DNA from: UBA7662 sp943369355
GTDB taxonomy: Bacteria; Bacteroidota; Bacteroidia; UBA7662
Direction: 5' to 3'
Assembly (NCBI GenBank): GCA_943369355.1
Contig: CALRMX020000002.1
Location: forward strand, 398,154 to 462,153
Length of the DNA: 64,000 bases
The notes under the pieces were generated by a model. It did no database searches. It was not told the origin of the DNA and worked only from the letters and a program-made list of their open reading frames with translations. Shown one piece after another: positions 17,301 to 26,369 of this stretch. A program made the position numbers and the translations under genes. Positions within the stretch are counted from its first letter, which is position 1. Every line of letters starts with the position of its first letter.

Positions 17301-18371
17301 TTATGCGATTTCAATGGGTCCTTGTCCGATGCTGTCGCAAATATAGCCTTTTTCGCTGAGCAAACTTTTCAGTTCACTTTCGATGAAGGCGATAACCGCT
17401 TCGTGATCAGCACCAAAATAAATTAGATGTACATTGGCGCCAGCATCTAATGTAAAATAAACGGGGAGCCCTGTTTGTTTTCGGAAGGCCCATATTTTTT
17501 CGATAACGGCCACCGATTCGGGCTTGAACAACAAAAAGTAAGGCTGCGATGTCATCATGAGGGCGTGCAACATCAACGCTTCACGCTCTACCAATTCACC
17601 AAATCCGTGTACATCGCCTGTGGCCAAAAGCGGCAACAATTGGTCGATGTTTTCGTGCGCCACCTCAAAACGGCGGGTGGCAAAAGGATTTTTGTGCATC
17701 AAATCGTGGCCTACGGTGCTGCTCACCGATTTTTCTCCGGCATGTACCAACAAAACGGCGTCGCGGAGGCTGTGAAAAACGGCATGCGTTTCACCTCGGT
17801 AAGGGGTGCCATACAAGTCGCTGGCGCCGGGTAAAGCGGCGTGTTGGCCCCAGCTAACCAGTCCGCCGTAAACCGACCGGCAGGCGCTGCCCGAACCAAT
17901 CCGTGCCAAAAACGAAGCCTTTTGCAGGAAATTTTCCTGCGTCATGGCCTGCTCGGTGAGTTGTGCCTCGAGTGTACAAAGTGCCAAGGCGAGCGCACTC
18001 ATGCCCGAGGCCGATGAGGCAATTCCACTCGAATGCGGGAAGCTGTTGCTGGTTTCGAGCACCACATCTAGATCGGTCAAAAGGGGCAATTGGGGCTGAA
18101 TGGCGGCCAAAAACTTGTTCACCTTCACTTCAAATTTCTCGTTGCGCTTGCCGTCGAGGTAAAGCTCAAGGCTACCCACGGCTCCTTTTCGCGCTTGCCA
18201 GTGCAAACGGGTGTCGGTGGCGCAAGCATCGAGGGTGAAGCTGATCGACGGGTTGGCGGGTATCTGAAATCCGGTTTTGCCCCAATATTTTACCAGAGCA
18301 ATGTTCGATGGACTTCTCCATCGGCTGCTACCCGGTGCGGTGGACCATGCGTGATAGTTAGCTTCAAACAT
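17301..18371 (-). CDS. mvaD: Diphosphomevalonate decarboxylase
   Basis: Converts mevalonate diphosphate to isopentenyl diphosphate with ATP. Diagnostic segments are SNIALVKYWGK near the N-terminus and the ATP loop HSSGIASSASGMSALALAL, plus GSGSACRSVYGGLVSWG (the serine/arginine active-site segment) and FTLDAGANVHLIYFG. A longer frame opens at 18428. The ATG at 18371 gives 356 residues and overlaps the upstream stop as TAATG, the same coupling seen elsewhere in the window, so it is preferred. Confidence 0.93.
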   Translation of the reverse strand: MFEANYHAWSTAPGSSRWRSPSNIALVKYWGKTGFQIPANPSISFTLDACATDTRLHWQARKGAVGSLELYLDGKRNEKFEVKVNKFLAAIQPQLPLLTDLDVVLETSNSFPHSSGIASSASGMSALALALCTLEAQLTEQAMTQENFLQKASFLARIGSGSACRSVYGGLVSWGQHAALPGASDLYGTPYRGETHAVFHSLRDAVLLVHAGEKSVSSTVGHDLMHKNPFATRRFEVAHENIDQLLPLLATGDVHGFGELVEREALMLHALMMTSQPYFLLFKPESVAVIEKIWAFRKQTGLPVYFTLDAGANVHLIYFGADHEAVIAFIESELKSLLSEKGYICDSIGQGPIEIA

Positions 18372-19282
18372 TAAGGAAACAGTTGGTCGTAGGGTAAAAC
18401 GGTGGCGTAGTCGTGTGCTTGTAACCAAGCTTCGGCGGCTTCAGGGTCGGGCACTACGGTCAAAACGAAGTCGCCACCCCAAGCACCTAGCGATTTTACG
18501 CTGCCCGGAAAGCCTTTAAAGTGGCTCTGTCCGATGGGTGTGCGCTGCAACAAATTGCCTATAAGTTGTTCGTGCTGATTGAGCAGCCATGCAAAATTGT
18601 CGAGCGTATCTGCTTGCGCCAGTGCCAAGCTGATGCCGCTCACTTCGTCGATGAGACTTTGCGGCGGGGTGCCGTTGGCCATGAACTGCTTCACCTCCAA
18701 GTCGGAATATTGTTTGTGCCCGAGGTACACAAAGCGTAGCCGATCGCGAAACGTAGGCTTGAACTCGATGCTCTGCCAGCTGCGGTTAGCGCCTTTCCGC
18801 TGATAAAGGAGTGGCTTTTCTTGCATGGCGCAGGCCACATCGTAGCCGCTGCCGGTGAGGTGGCGGTCGAAGAGTGCGAAAGGATCTACCTGTGCCCACT
18901 GGGCGATGAGGCCTACGAGCGAGCTGCTGCTGCCCAGGCCCCAGTCTTTGTTGAAATGTAGCTGCGTGATGGCTTGGGTAGCGCCCAGCTGTTGACCGAA
19001 ATCGCGGTTTAGCTGACGTGCGGTACGCAACATGCTCTGGATGACTTTGGCCTTGCGTATGTCGTCGGCATCGAGCAGGTTCAAAAATTCAGGGTCGAAA
19101 CTGGCCTGCAACCACGGGCGACCGTCTTGCTCGAGGGCTGTCCAGCGGAAGCTGGCACCGCCTGCGGGCTGTACTTTGAGCGACTGCCCTTGCAAAGTAG
19201 GCAATGCCAAGGCGGTAGCGCCATGCAGTACCACATATTCTCCGCTCAGGAGCAGCTTGCCGTGGGCGTAGTAATGCGACAT
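18371..19282 (-). CDS. GYDIA family GHMP kinase, candidate phosphomevalonate kinase
   Basis: A 303-residue GHMP-superfamily kinase. The N-terminus reads GKLLLSGEYVVLHGATALALPT, the phosphate-binding loop KDWGLGSSSSLVGLIAQWA (about 130-148), and GSGYDVACAMQEKPLLYQRK gives the GYD-A motif that names the family. It is embedded between HMG-CoA reductase (2-base gap) and diphosphomevalonate decarboxylase (1-base overlap). The pathway needs a phosphomevalonate kinase and no other candidate is present. Assigning that step is inference from context; the family itself is poorly characterised. Confidence 0.78.
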   Translation of the reverse strand: MSHYYAHGKLLLSGEYVVLHGATALALPTLQGQSLKVQPAGGASFRWTALEQDGRPWLQASFDPEFLNLLDADDIRKAKVIQSMLRTARQLNRDFGQQLGATQAITQLHFNKDWGLGSSSSLVGLIAQWAQVDPFALFDRHLTGSGYDVACAMQEKPLLYQRKGANRSWQSIEFKPTFRDRLRFVYLGHKQYSDLEVKQFMANGTPPQSLIDEVSGISLALAQADTLDNFAWLLNQHEQLIGNLLQRTPIGQSHFKGFPGSVKSLGAWGGDFVLTVVPDPEAAEAWLQAHDYATVLPYDQLFP

Positions 19283-19284
19283 GT

Positions 19285-20640
19285 TTATGCTTGTGCGGTG
19301 CCGGCGTCGGGGCTTATTTCATCGTCGGCCATGCCGCGCATCTTTTTCATGTAGCTGGCAACGCCTTGGAAGCTGATTACCTTGTCGCTGAAATAGATTT
19401 TGGCACGCTCCTTCTCCTGTTCGGTGGCTTCGAGTTGGTTGAGGATGTTGAGCAGGTGCATCTTCATGTGGCCTTTCTGGATACCAGTAGTCACCAGACT
19501 CTTTACCGCAGCAAAGTTTTGGGCGAGGCCAACGGCTGCGGTGATTTGCATGAGCTCTTCGGCATTGGGGTTGCCGAGCATTTCGTGCGAAAACTTCACC
19601 ATGGGGTGCAGACCGGTAAGTCCACCCACGGTTCCCAGTGCCAAAGGTATATCGAGCCAGAAGCGGAAGATGCCGTTGCTCACATCCACCCGAGTGAGTG
19701 AGCGGTACTGACCGTCGCGGGCGGCGTAGGTATGGGCGCAGGCTTCTACAGCACGGAAGTCGTTGCCTGTAGCCAGCACCACCGAGTCGATACCGTTCAT
19801 GATGCCCTTGTTGTGGGTGGTGGCGCGGTAAGGCTCGATGGTGGCGATGCGGATGGCGCGGGTAAATTTTTCTACAAACTCTTCGTTGGTATAGTCGTCG
19901 CCATCGGCGAGCTGATCGATGGGGCAGCTCACCTCGCAGCGCACCAAACACTCGGGGGTGTAGTTGCTGAGGATACACATCACCACAGTGAGCTCACGTT
20001 CGGCCTCGCTAAAGCGCGGGTCGGTCTCGAGTTCGTGACGTAGTATGCGGGCAAATTCTTCGAGATTGCTGTTGATGAAGTTGGCGCCCATGGCGTCGCG
20101 CGTTTCGAAGGTAGCGTGCAACTGGTAATAGCCGGGCTCGTCGAGGGTTTTATCGCGCAGGGTGATGCCGGTGATGCCGCCGCCACGCTTGCGCATATTG
20201 GCGGTGAGGCTTTGTGTGCCGCTGATGAGCTTTTGCTCGAGCTCGGGCATGAAGGCACGCAACTTATCGCCGTCGCCATGCCAAATGAAGTGCACCTGGC
20301 CTATCTTTTTGGTGGAGAGTACGGTGGTTTTGAAGCCTCCGCGATTGAGCCAAAAGGCCGCGCTTTTGCTGGCGGCGGCTACTACGCTCGACTCTTCGAT
20401 GACCATGGGGATGGCATACAACTTTCCGTTGATGAGGAAGTTGGGCGCCACGCCGTAGGGCATGTAAAAGTTGGTGAGGGTATTTTCGATAAACTCATCG
20501 TGCTGCTTTTGGGTGGCAACATCGTGGTGCCAGTAGCCCGAGAGGGTGGTATAGGCTGCCTCCGGATCCTGGAAAAAGCGGGTAACCCACTCTATTTTTC
20601 CGGCCTTCGATAATTTGCTGAAGCCTTTAATTGGTTGCAT
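19285..20640 (-). CDS. mvaA: Hydroxymethylglutaryl-CoA reductase, class II type
   Basis: Reduces HMG-CoA to mevalonate, the committed step of the mevalonate pathway. Landmarks of a 451-residue class II-like enzyme are IEESSVVAAASKSAAFW (catalytic Glu), THNKGIMNGIDSVVLATGNDFRAVEA (catalytic Lys and Asp), LGTVGGLTGLHP, and TGIQKGHMKMHL (catalytic His near the C-terminus). An extended frame begins at 20727, but the ATG at 20640 lies 16 bases after a perfect -7 element and is the supported start. It heads the five-gene isoprenoid operon; HMG-CoA synthase is not in the window. Confidence 0.93.
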   Translation of the reverse strand: MQPIKGFSKLSKAGKIEWVTRFFQDPEAAYTTLSGYWHHDVATQKQHDEFIENTLTNFYMPYGVAPNFLINGKLYAIPMVIEESSVVAAASKSAAFWLNRGGFKTTVLSTKKIGQVHFIWHGDGDKLRAFMPELEQKLISGTQSLTANMRKRGGGITGITLRDKTLDEPGYYQLHATFETRDAMGANFINSNLEEFARILRHELETDPRFSEAERELTVVMCILSNYTPECLVRCEVSCPIDQLADGDDYTNEEFVEKFTRAIRIATIEPYRATTHNKGIMNGIDSVVLATGNDFRAVEACAHTYAARDGQYRSLTRVDVSNGIFRFWLDIPLALGTVGGLTGLHPMVKFSHEMLGNPNAEELMQITAAVGLAQNFAAVKSLVTTGIQKGHMKMHLLNILNQLEATEQEKERAKIYFSDKVISFQGVASYMKKMRGMADDEISPDAGTAQA

Positions 20641-20656
20641 AGAAAAAAACTTAAGA

Positions 20657-20664
20657 CAAAGGTA
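20657..20664 (-). promoter_or_regulatory. -7 promoter element TACCTTTG for the mevalonate operon
   Basis: An exact TAnnTTTG match on the minus strand, 16 bases before the HMG-CoA reductase ATG. A TTG lies 17 bases upstream as a possible -33 element. It should drive all five genes down to 15456. Confidence 0.65.
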
Positions 20665-20851
20665 GTTAAAAGCAGCACACACAACGCGCGCCAAGCCGCT
20701 GTGGTATACTAACCGTTTGTATGGCAAAAAGTTTTATATATCCGTAAGTGGTTCATTGTGCTTTTGTCAAATACGCTGTCGAACCCGTTTCTACCTAAAA
20801 GAATGGTAATTCAACTATTTCGTTGCATACTTGCCCCCTTTCCCCTGCCTA

Positions 20852-20884
20852 AATTGTGCTATCATTTGGCGGAATTGTGCTATC
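20852..20884 (+). promoter_or_regulatory. Two 12-bp direct repeats, candidate AraC-type operator of the aldehyde dehydrogenase gene
   Basis: AATTGTGCTATC occurs identically at 20852-20863 and 20873-20884, start to start 21 bp, which is two helical turns. The second copy ends 19 bases before the -7 box at 20904, so it overlaps the expected -33 region. Direct half-sites spaced by two turns next to the -35/-33 region are the usual target of AraC-family activators, and an AraC regulator lies just downstream (22888-23811). Confidence 0.6.
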
Positions 20885-20903
20885 CGTCCGAAAAAAGGAT
20901 GTC

Positions 20904-20911
20904 TAGGTTCG
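20904..20911 (+). promoter_or_regulatory. -7 promoter element TAGGTTCG for aldehyde dehydrogenase
   Basis: Matches TAnnTTYG, 22 bases before the ATG at 20934 and directly downstream of the paired direct repeats. The rest of the 293-bp gap (20641-20933) shows no further gene. Confidence 0.5.
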
Positions 20912-20933
20912 GTATACAATCAAACCCGAACTT

Positions 20934-22439
<1,506 letters not shown>

Positions 22440-22460
22440 ACTCAACCACCATTCATTTTC

Positions 22461-22500
22461 CACGGGCAGTAGCGTTGTCTGCTGCCCGTGCTTTAATTTT
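22461..22500 (+). terminator. Hairpin with U-rich tail between aldehyde dehydrogenase and DUF779 gene
   Basis: CACGGGCAG at 22461-22469 pairs perfectly with CTGCCCGTG at 22482-22490 around a 12-base loop, followed by CTTTAATTTT. The broken T tract suggests partial rather than complete termination, so it could lower DUF779 expression relative to the dehydrogenase. Confidence 0.55.
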
Positions 22501-22505
22501 AAACG

Positions 22506-22886
22506 ATGGATAAAATCAATAGGCTCGACGCCACCTCCAAGGCCATGGAACTGATTGCTATGCTGCAGGAAAAATTCGGCGAGCTCATGTTTTACCAGGC
22601 CGGGGGCTGCTGCGAAGGTACGCAGCCACAGTGTTTCGAAAAGGGCGGCTTTTACTTGCGTTATGGCGATGTGTGCATCGGCAGCGTGGCTGGCTGTGCA
22701 TTTTGGGTAGATAAAGACTTATTCGAATACTGGAAGCATGCCCACTTCACCCTCGACGTAACCGAAGGCATAGGCGCTGGCGGTTTCTCGCTCGAAACAC
22801 CCTACGGTAAAACTTTTGTGGTGCACTACCGCCTGTTTACCGAAGCTGAACTTGAGCAGCTGAGCGACCTCAGCTACAACCACTAG
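22506..22886 (+). CDS. DUF779 family protein
   Basis: A 126-residue protein with the DUF779 pattern. Cysteine-rich segments QAGGCCEGTQPQCF (about 32-45), GDVCIGSVAGCAFW (about 55-68) and a VTEGIGAGGFSLETPYGK block (about 85-102) are visible. The family is almost always encoded next to aldehyde dehydrogenases of the AcoD type; its function is not established. The conserved cysteines could bind metal or protect the dehydrogenase, which is only a guess. It ends one base from the convergent AraC gene. Confidence 0.88.
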   Translation: MDKINRLDATSKAMELIAMLQEKFGELMFYQAGGCCEGTQPQCFEKGGFYLRYGDVCIGSVAGCAFWVDKDLFEYWKHAHFTLDVTEGIGAGGFSLETPYGKTFVVHYRLFTEAELEQLSDLSYNH

Positions 22887-22887
22887 C

Positions 22888-23811
22888 TCAAGCCGAAAAA
22901 TTCATGAGCTGATACTGTTTGGGAGTAACGCCTTCGTAACGTTTAAACAGACGGATGAAGTAGTTCGAGTCGTCGAAGCCAGCGGCATAAGATACTTCAG
23001 CGATGTGAATCCGCGGATTTCGCAATAATTTTTTGGCGTATTTGATGCGTTCGTTCACCACGAACTCAATGGGGCTCATGCCCAGCTCGCGTTTAAAATA
23101 ACGATAAAAGGACGTGCTGCTCATGCAGGCGATGCGGCTGAGTTCCTGCAGGGTGATGTTTTCGTGCAGGTTTTTTTTGATGTAGTCGATCGCCGGCGAG
23201 AGCGGACTGGCGTTAGGCAAGCTGGGATTTTCGTCGAAAATTTTGGCAGCTTGTGTTTGTATGATGCGGATAATCAACTCCTGCAAGCTGAGGTCGGCGA
23301 GCACATCTTTGGTGATAGAGCTGCCCATACACTCGGTGATGAGCTTGTTGATGGTGGTGGCCAACTCCAAGTTGTTGTAAAAGAAGTAGTTCTGGTAGTC
23401 GAGCTTCCAGAAGTTATTGCTGCCTTCTTTGGGGTATTTTTCGTTGAGGAAGTCGAGGGTTCGGTTGATCACCTGATGATCGATGGCCAAGGCAATACAT
23501 TGAGTAGGATTACTGGTGGATGCCTCGGGAAAATCGATTTGCATTTCTACATTTTGGGGCACAATCACCGTTTCGCCGGGGAGGTAGTTAAAGCCGGGCT
23601 CGTCGAACAAGTGCATCACCTTTTTACCCCTGAGCATGCTGGTCACTACCAAATCGTTGAATTTGAGCGGGACCAACTCGGTTTGTTGGTAGGTCTCGAA
23701 GATGTTCAGCTCGCAATGTTCGAGTGAAAAGATGGTGCGGTTTTCCACCAAAGTTTTGAGCGACTTCTCGTGGGTTAACGCAGGCGTATTGAGTAGTACT
23801 TTATTGGACAT
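22888..23811 (-). CDS. AraC family transcriptional regulator, probable aldehyde dehydrogenase regulator
   Basis: A 307-residue protein with an AraC_N-type ligand domain (about 1-190). The C-terminal double helix-turn-helix (about 205-305) includes NITLQELSRIACMSSTSFYRYFKRELG and IHIAEVSYAAGFDDSNYFIRLFKRYEGVTPKQYQ. The N-terminus (ALTHEKSLKTLVENRTIFSLEHCELNIFETYQ) is like regulators that accompany AcoD-type dehydrogenases with DUF779. It faces those genes and probably acts on the repeated site at 20852-20884. A weak -7 match (TATATTGG, 23828-23835) precedes it. Confidence 0.9.
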   Translation of the reverse strand: MSNKVLLNTPALTHEKSLKTLVENRTIFSLEHCELNIFETYQQTELVPLKFNDLVVTSMLRGKKVMHLFDEPGFNYLPGETVIVPQNVEMQIDFPEASTSNPTQCIALAIDHQVINRTLDFLNEKYPKEGSNNFWKLDYQNYFFYNNLELATTINKLITECMGSSITKDVLADLSLQELIIRIIQTQAAKIFDENPSLPNASPLSPAIDYIKKNLHENITLQELSRIACMSSTSFYRYFKRELGMSPIEFVVNERIKYAKKLLRNPRIHIAEVSYAAGFDDSNYFIRLFKRYEGVTPKQYQLMNFSA

Positions 23812-23958
23812 AACTCCCGATGTACAACCAATATAAACAACAATTTTGTCTTTTTATCTTTTTCTGCTTCAAGTACGTGCCAATAGGATAAAAAGGAGGC
23901 TTTGCTAGTAGGCGACCAGCACTCATTAACCACGACCCTTGACAGCTTGTTTAGGTGG

Positions 23959-24010
23959 AAAAAAGCGGGAGAGGCGACGATTGCTATTCAAACGGCCAGC
24001 TCTCCCTGCT
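23959..24010 (-). terminator. Terminator of the DUF4143 ATPase gene
   Basis: On the minus strand, GGGAGAG (24000-24006) pairs with CTCTCCC (23967-23973), extended by GC pairs with one bulge and a long loop of about 26 bases, then GCTTTTTT. It lies just after the stop at 24017. The remaining 205-bp gap to the AraC gene holds no recognisable gene. Confidence 0.5.
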
Positions 24011-24016
24011 TCATGT

Positions 24017-25285
24017 TTAATTACGCATGCAACCTATCGGGACTACCCAAACTCCGTCGGTTCTTTGATAGGCATACTTTCCGCCAGTGAGCACCATCAA
24101 GAAAGAAGGTGAGCCCATTTTATCGACATCGACTCTATTTTTTACCGCCAAAAGGTTGGCAGCGGCTTCGTCGATTTGTTTTTGGCCCAGCTTTACTTCT
24201 ACAGCGCCCCAGCGCCCGTCGCGGAGACGGATAATTAGATCGGCTTCGAGGCCAGTTTTATCGCGATAATGAAATACATCACCATCGTTGACTTCGGTGT
24301 AAACGCGCATATCGCGGGTACATAGTGCTTCGAACAAAAACCCAAAATATTCGAAATCATGCAACAGGCCTTTGGGTTGTAAACGCATAACGGCTGTTGC
24401 TATTGAAGGGTCAACAAAATGCCGTTTGTCGGATGTACGAATAGCTGTTTTGGAGCGTAACGAAGGCAACCATGCGGCTAAATCTTCTACGACAAATATG
24501 CGCTTTAAAGCATTGATGTAGCTGGCAATAGTTTTATCAGAAATAGTGTTGTCGGTGGCCTCTATGTCGTTTAAAATAGTTTGATAGTTTGCAGTAGTTC
24601 CAATATTTCTGGCGAGCGATCGAAGCAGCAAGCGAACTCTTTCGGGATTTTTTTCGACTTGGTCTACCGCCGATACGTCGTAGTTCAACACCGCCTCAAC
24701 ATAGTCGGTTGCAACGCGCAATGCTGCTTTAGGGGCTAAGAACAAACTAGCCGGCCATCCTCCTCGGCATATTGCAAAGGCAATATCTTCGATGGTTAAA
24801 TCTGAAATTGCACCCTCAGCAGGTTGAGTACCTTCAAACAATGCCGCTAGGGAAACGTTGCCGGTGGATTCTCCGGATTCAAATAAGCTCATGGTTCTCA
24901 TTTTGATGCGTGAGAACCGCCCTGTTCCAGTATGTGAAGTTGGTTCCTTATTCGGAACAGCCGAGCCAGTGAGTATAAATTGACCGGGTTCATTTCTTTT
25001 GTCCACTTCAAACCTAACAGCATCCCACAATACTGGAGTGGTTTGCCATTCGTCGATTAAACGAGGGGTGTCACCTTGTAAAAGCAGCGATGGCTTGGTC
25101 TCGGCCATAAGTTGATAAGAGCTACTTTGGTCGGGATCTTGCATATAAATAACACTATTCGCGGCTTGAATAGCAGAGCGTGTTTTACCGCACCATTTTG
25201 CGCCTTCAATTAATACAGCTCCCGACGATTGTAGAGCAAGCTGTAATTCTGCGTCAGAAAGTCGAAATTTGTATTCTTTAGCCAT
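24017..25285 (-). CDS. AAA_14/DUF4143 ATPase
   Basis: A 422-residue protein. The N-terminal ATPase has Walker A GAKWCGKT (28-35) and an acidic RLIDEWQTTP segment as Walker B, then a conserved LTGSA. The C-terminal DUF4143 domain holds a restriction-fold-like signature: TGLEADLIIRLRDGRWGAVEVKLG, an acidic residue followed by E-V-K. These genes are common, often numerous per genome, and of unknown function; they have been likened to NTPases of mobile or defence elements. It stands alone. Its promoter is directly abutted by a 23-bp tandem repeat, which suggests a dedicated control mechanism. Confidence 0.85.
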   Translation of the reverse strand: MAKEYKFRLSDAELQLALQSSGAVLIEGAKWCGKTRSAIQAANSVIYMQDPDQSSSYQLMAETKPSLLLQGDTPRLIDEWQTTPVLWDAVRFEVDKRNEPGQFILTGSAVPNKEPTSHTGTGRFSRIKMRTMSLFESGESTGNVSLAALFEGTQPAEGAISDLTIEDIAFAICRGGWPASLFLAPKAALRVATDYVEAVLNYDVSAVDQVEKNPERVRLLLRSLARNIGTTANYQTILNDIEATDNTISDKTIASYINALKRIFVVEDLAAWLPSLRSKTAIRTSDKRHFVDPSIATAVMRLQPKGLLHDFEYFGFLFEALCTRDMRVYTEVNDGDVFHYRDKTGLEADLIIRLRDGRWGAVEVKLGQKQIDEAAANLLAVKNRVDVDKMGSPSFLMVLTGGKYAYQRTDGVWVVPIGCMRN

Positions 25286-25307
25286 TTTTAATTTTTCAAA
25301 TGCTCAA

Positions 25308-25315
25308 CAAATATA
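25308..25315 (-). promoter_or_regulatory. -7 promoter element TATATTTG for the DUF4143 ATPase gene
   Basis: An exact TAnnTTTG match on the minus strand, 22 bases before the ATG at 25285. The tandem repeat array starts about 7 bases upstream of it and fills the place where a -33 element would be; no clear TTG is found there. Confidence 0.6.
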
Positions 25316-25321
25316 CAAATA

Positions 25322-25426
25322 CTTCCGAGTTTGGACGGGTTTTACTTCTGAGTTTGGACGTGTTTTACTTCTGAGTTTGGACGGTTTTTACTTCCGAGTT
25401 TGGACGGGTTTTACTTCCGAGTTTGG
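25322..25426. repeat. Tandem 23-bp repeat, about 4.5 copies
   Basis: Copies begin with GAGTTTGG at 25327, 25350, 25373, 25396 and 25419, a strict 23-bp period. Four are complete and the fifth is cut to eight bases; a partial ACTTCC precedes the first. Each unit starts GAGTTTGGACG and runs through a TTTTACTTC stretch, with only a few substitutions between copies. There are no spacers, so it is not a CRISPR array. It lies between thiN and the DUF4143 gene, immediately upstream of the latter's -7 box, and no gene runs through it. Confidence 0.85.
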
Positions 25427-25548
25427 CATAAGGACTTGCTTGAACTTGCTGTAGGTTTGAAGATGAAAGAATGGTTCTAATCCTAAGCATTTAATGGGGG
25501 GCTATTCGAGTCAATTGTTGCATTTTTACAGTCGAATCACAAATAGAT

Positions 25549-26214
25549 ATGAGTAGCCATCACATAGTTCGTGAAAAACAAGAACCAGCTTTGATGGTCG
25601 CCAATGGAGAAGCATGCAGCCTGGAGTTGTTGGGCGAACTGCTTGAGTGGAGCCCTTATGTATTGGCCTTAGACGGCGCTTTGCCACGTTTGTTGACACT
25701 AGGTATTAAGGTGGATGCCGTACTGGGCGATTTTGACAGCATGGACGTTAATTCGTCGGAGTTGACGCAGTTGCAAGATGGAATACGCGTATTGCACCGA
25801 CCCGATCAAGAAAAAACCGACTTTGAAAAGGGCCTCGATTTTTTACTAGAAGAGGGGCACAAAGCGGTCAATATCCTTTGGGCAACGGGCTACCGCCTCG
25901 ACCATACCTACGCAAACCTGAGCAACTTAAACAAGTACGTTCACGCACTGTCAATCAACGTAATCGACGATCATATTCGGCTGTATCCTTTGCCCAAGCA
26001 GTTTAGAAAACACTTCCCAAAAGCCCAAATTTTGTCGCTCATGCCCATGGGGCGGGTAGAGGGCATACGCACCAGGAATTTGTTGTATCCCTTGCAGGAT
26101 GAAGTGCTCGAGATAGGAAGCAGGATAGGAACCAGCAATCAGGTCGCAGAAACAGGTTGGGTTGAAATCCACCACCATAGCGGCTTGCTCCTATTGGGAG
26201 AAGTAAGGCGTTGA
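25549..26214 (+). CDS. thiN: Thiamine diphosphokinase
   Basis: A 221-residue enzyme converting thiamine to thiamine diphosphate with ATP. Recognisable segments are VANGEACSLELL, YVLALDGALPRLL, AVLGDFDSM (acidic substrate site), HRPDQEKTDFEKGLDFLLE and ATGYRLDHTYANLSNL, followed by the C-terminal thiamine-binding beta domain with ILSLMPMGRVEGIRTRNLLYPL. No TPP riboswitch is seen upstream and no other thiamine gene is adjacent. The upstream promoter is not clear. Confidence 0.9.
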   Translation: MSSHHIVREKQEPALMVANGEACSLELLGELLEWSPYVLALDGALPRLLTLGIKVDAVLGDFDSMDVNSSELTQLQDGIRVLHRPDQEKTDFEKGLDFLLEEGHKAVNILWATGYRLDHTYANLSNLNKYVHALSINVIDDHIRLYPLPKQFRKHFPKAQILSLMPMGRVEGIRTRNLLYPLQDEVLEIGSRIGTSNQVAETGWVEIHHHSGLLLLGEVRR

Positions 26215-26354
26215 TAATATCCTGAGCACAGCAGTATCGTTTATACGTTGAAGATGCCGCATTTTCGTGGCCATTCTTCCCCATTTACACGGATAGTCGC
26301 GGAATAACATACGATTTCTAGGCTTTTTTGACCGTCAATTCGGCCATTATCACG

Positions 26355-26362
26355 TAGTTTTG
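26355..26362 (+). promoter_or_regulatory. -7 promoter element TAGTTTTG for the DUF5686 gene
   Basis: An exact TAnnTTTG match ending 7 bases before the TTG start at 26370, so the transcript would be leaderless or nearly so. Confidence 0.5.
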
Positions 26363-26369
26363 CAGCGTT

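Noticed and set aside
20116..20613. 165-codon plus-strand open frame
   Set aside because: It is opposite HMG-CoA reductase, whose catalytic motifs are in the other strand.
25322..25426. CRISPR array
   Set aside because: Repeat units follow each other directly with no spacers, the unit is not palindromic, and no cas genes are present.
25269..25454. Short plus-strand open frame made of FRVWTGFTSEFG-like repeats
   Set aside because: It is a translation of the 23-bp tandem repeat. A 23-bp period does not keep frame, and a promoter box runs through it on the other strand.
25429..25548. TPP riboswitch upstream of thiN
   Set aside because: No recognisable THI-box element such as CTGAGA was found, and thiamine kinase genes usually lack one.
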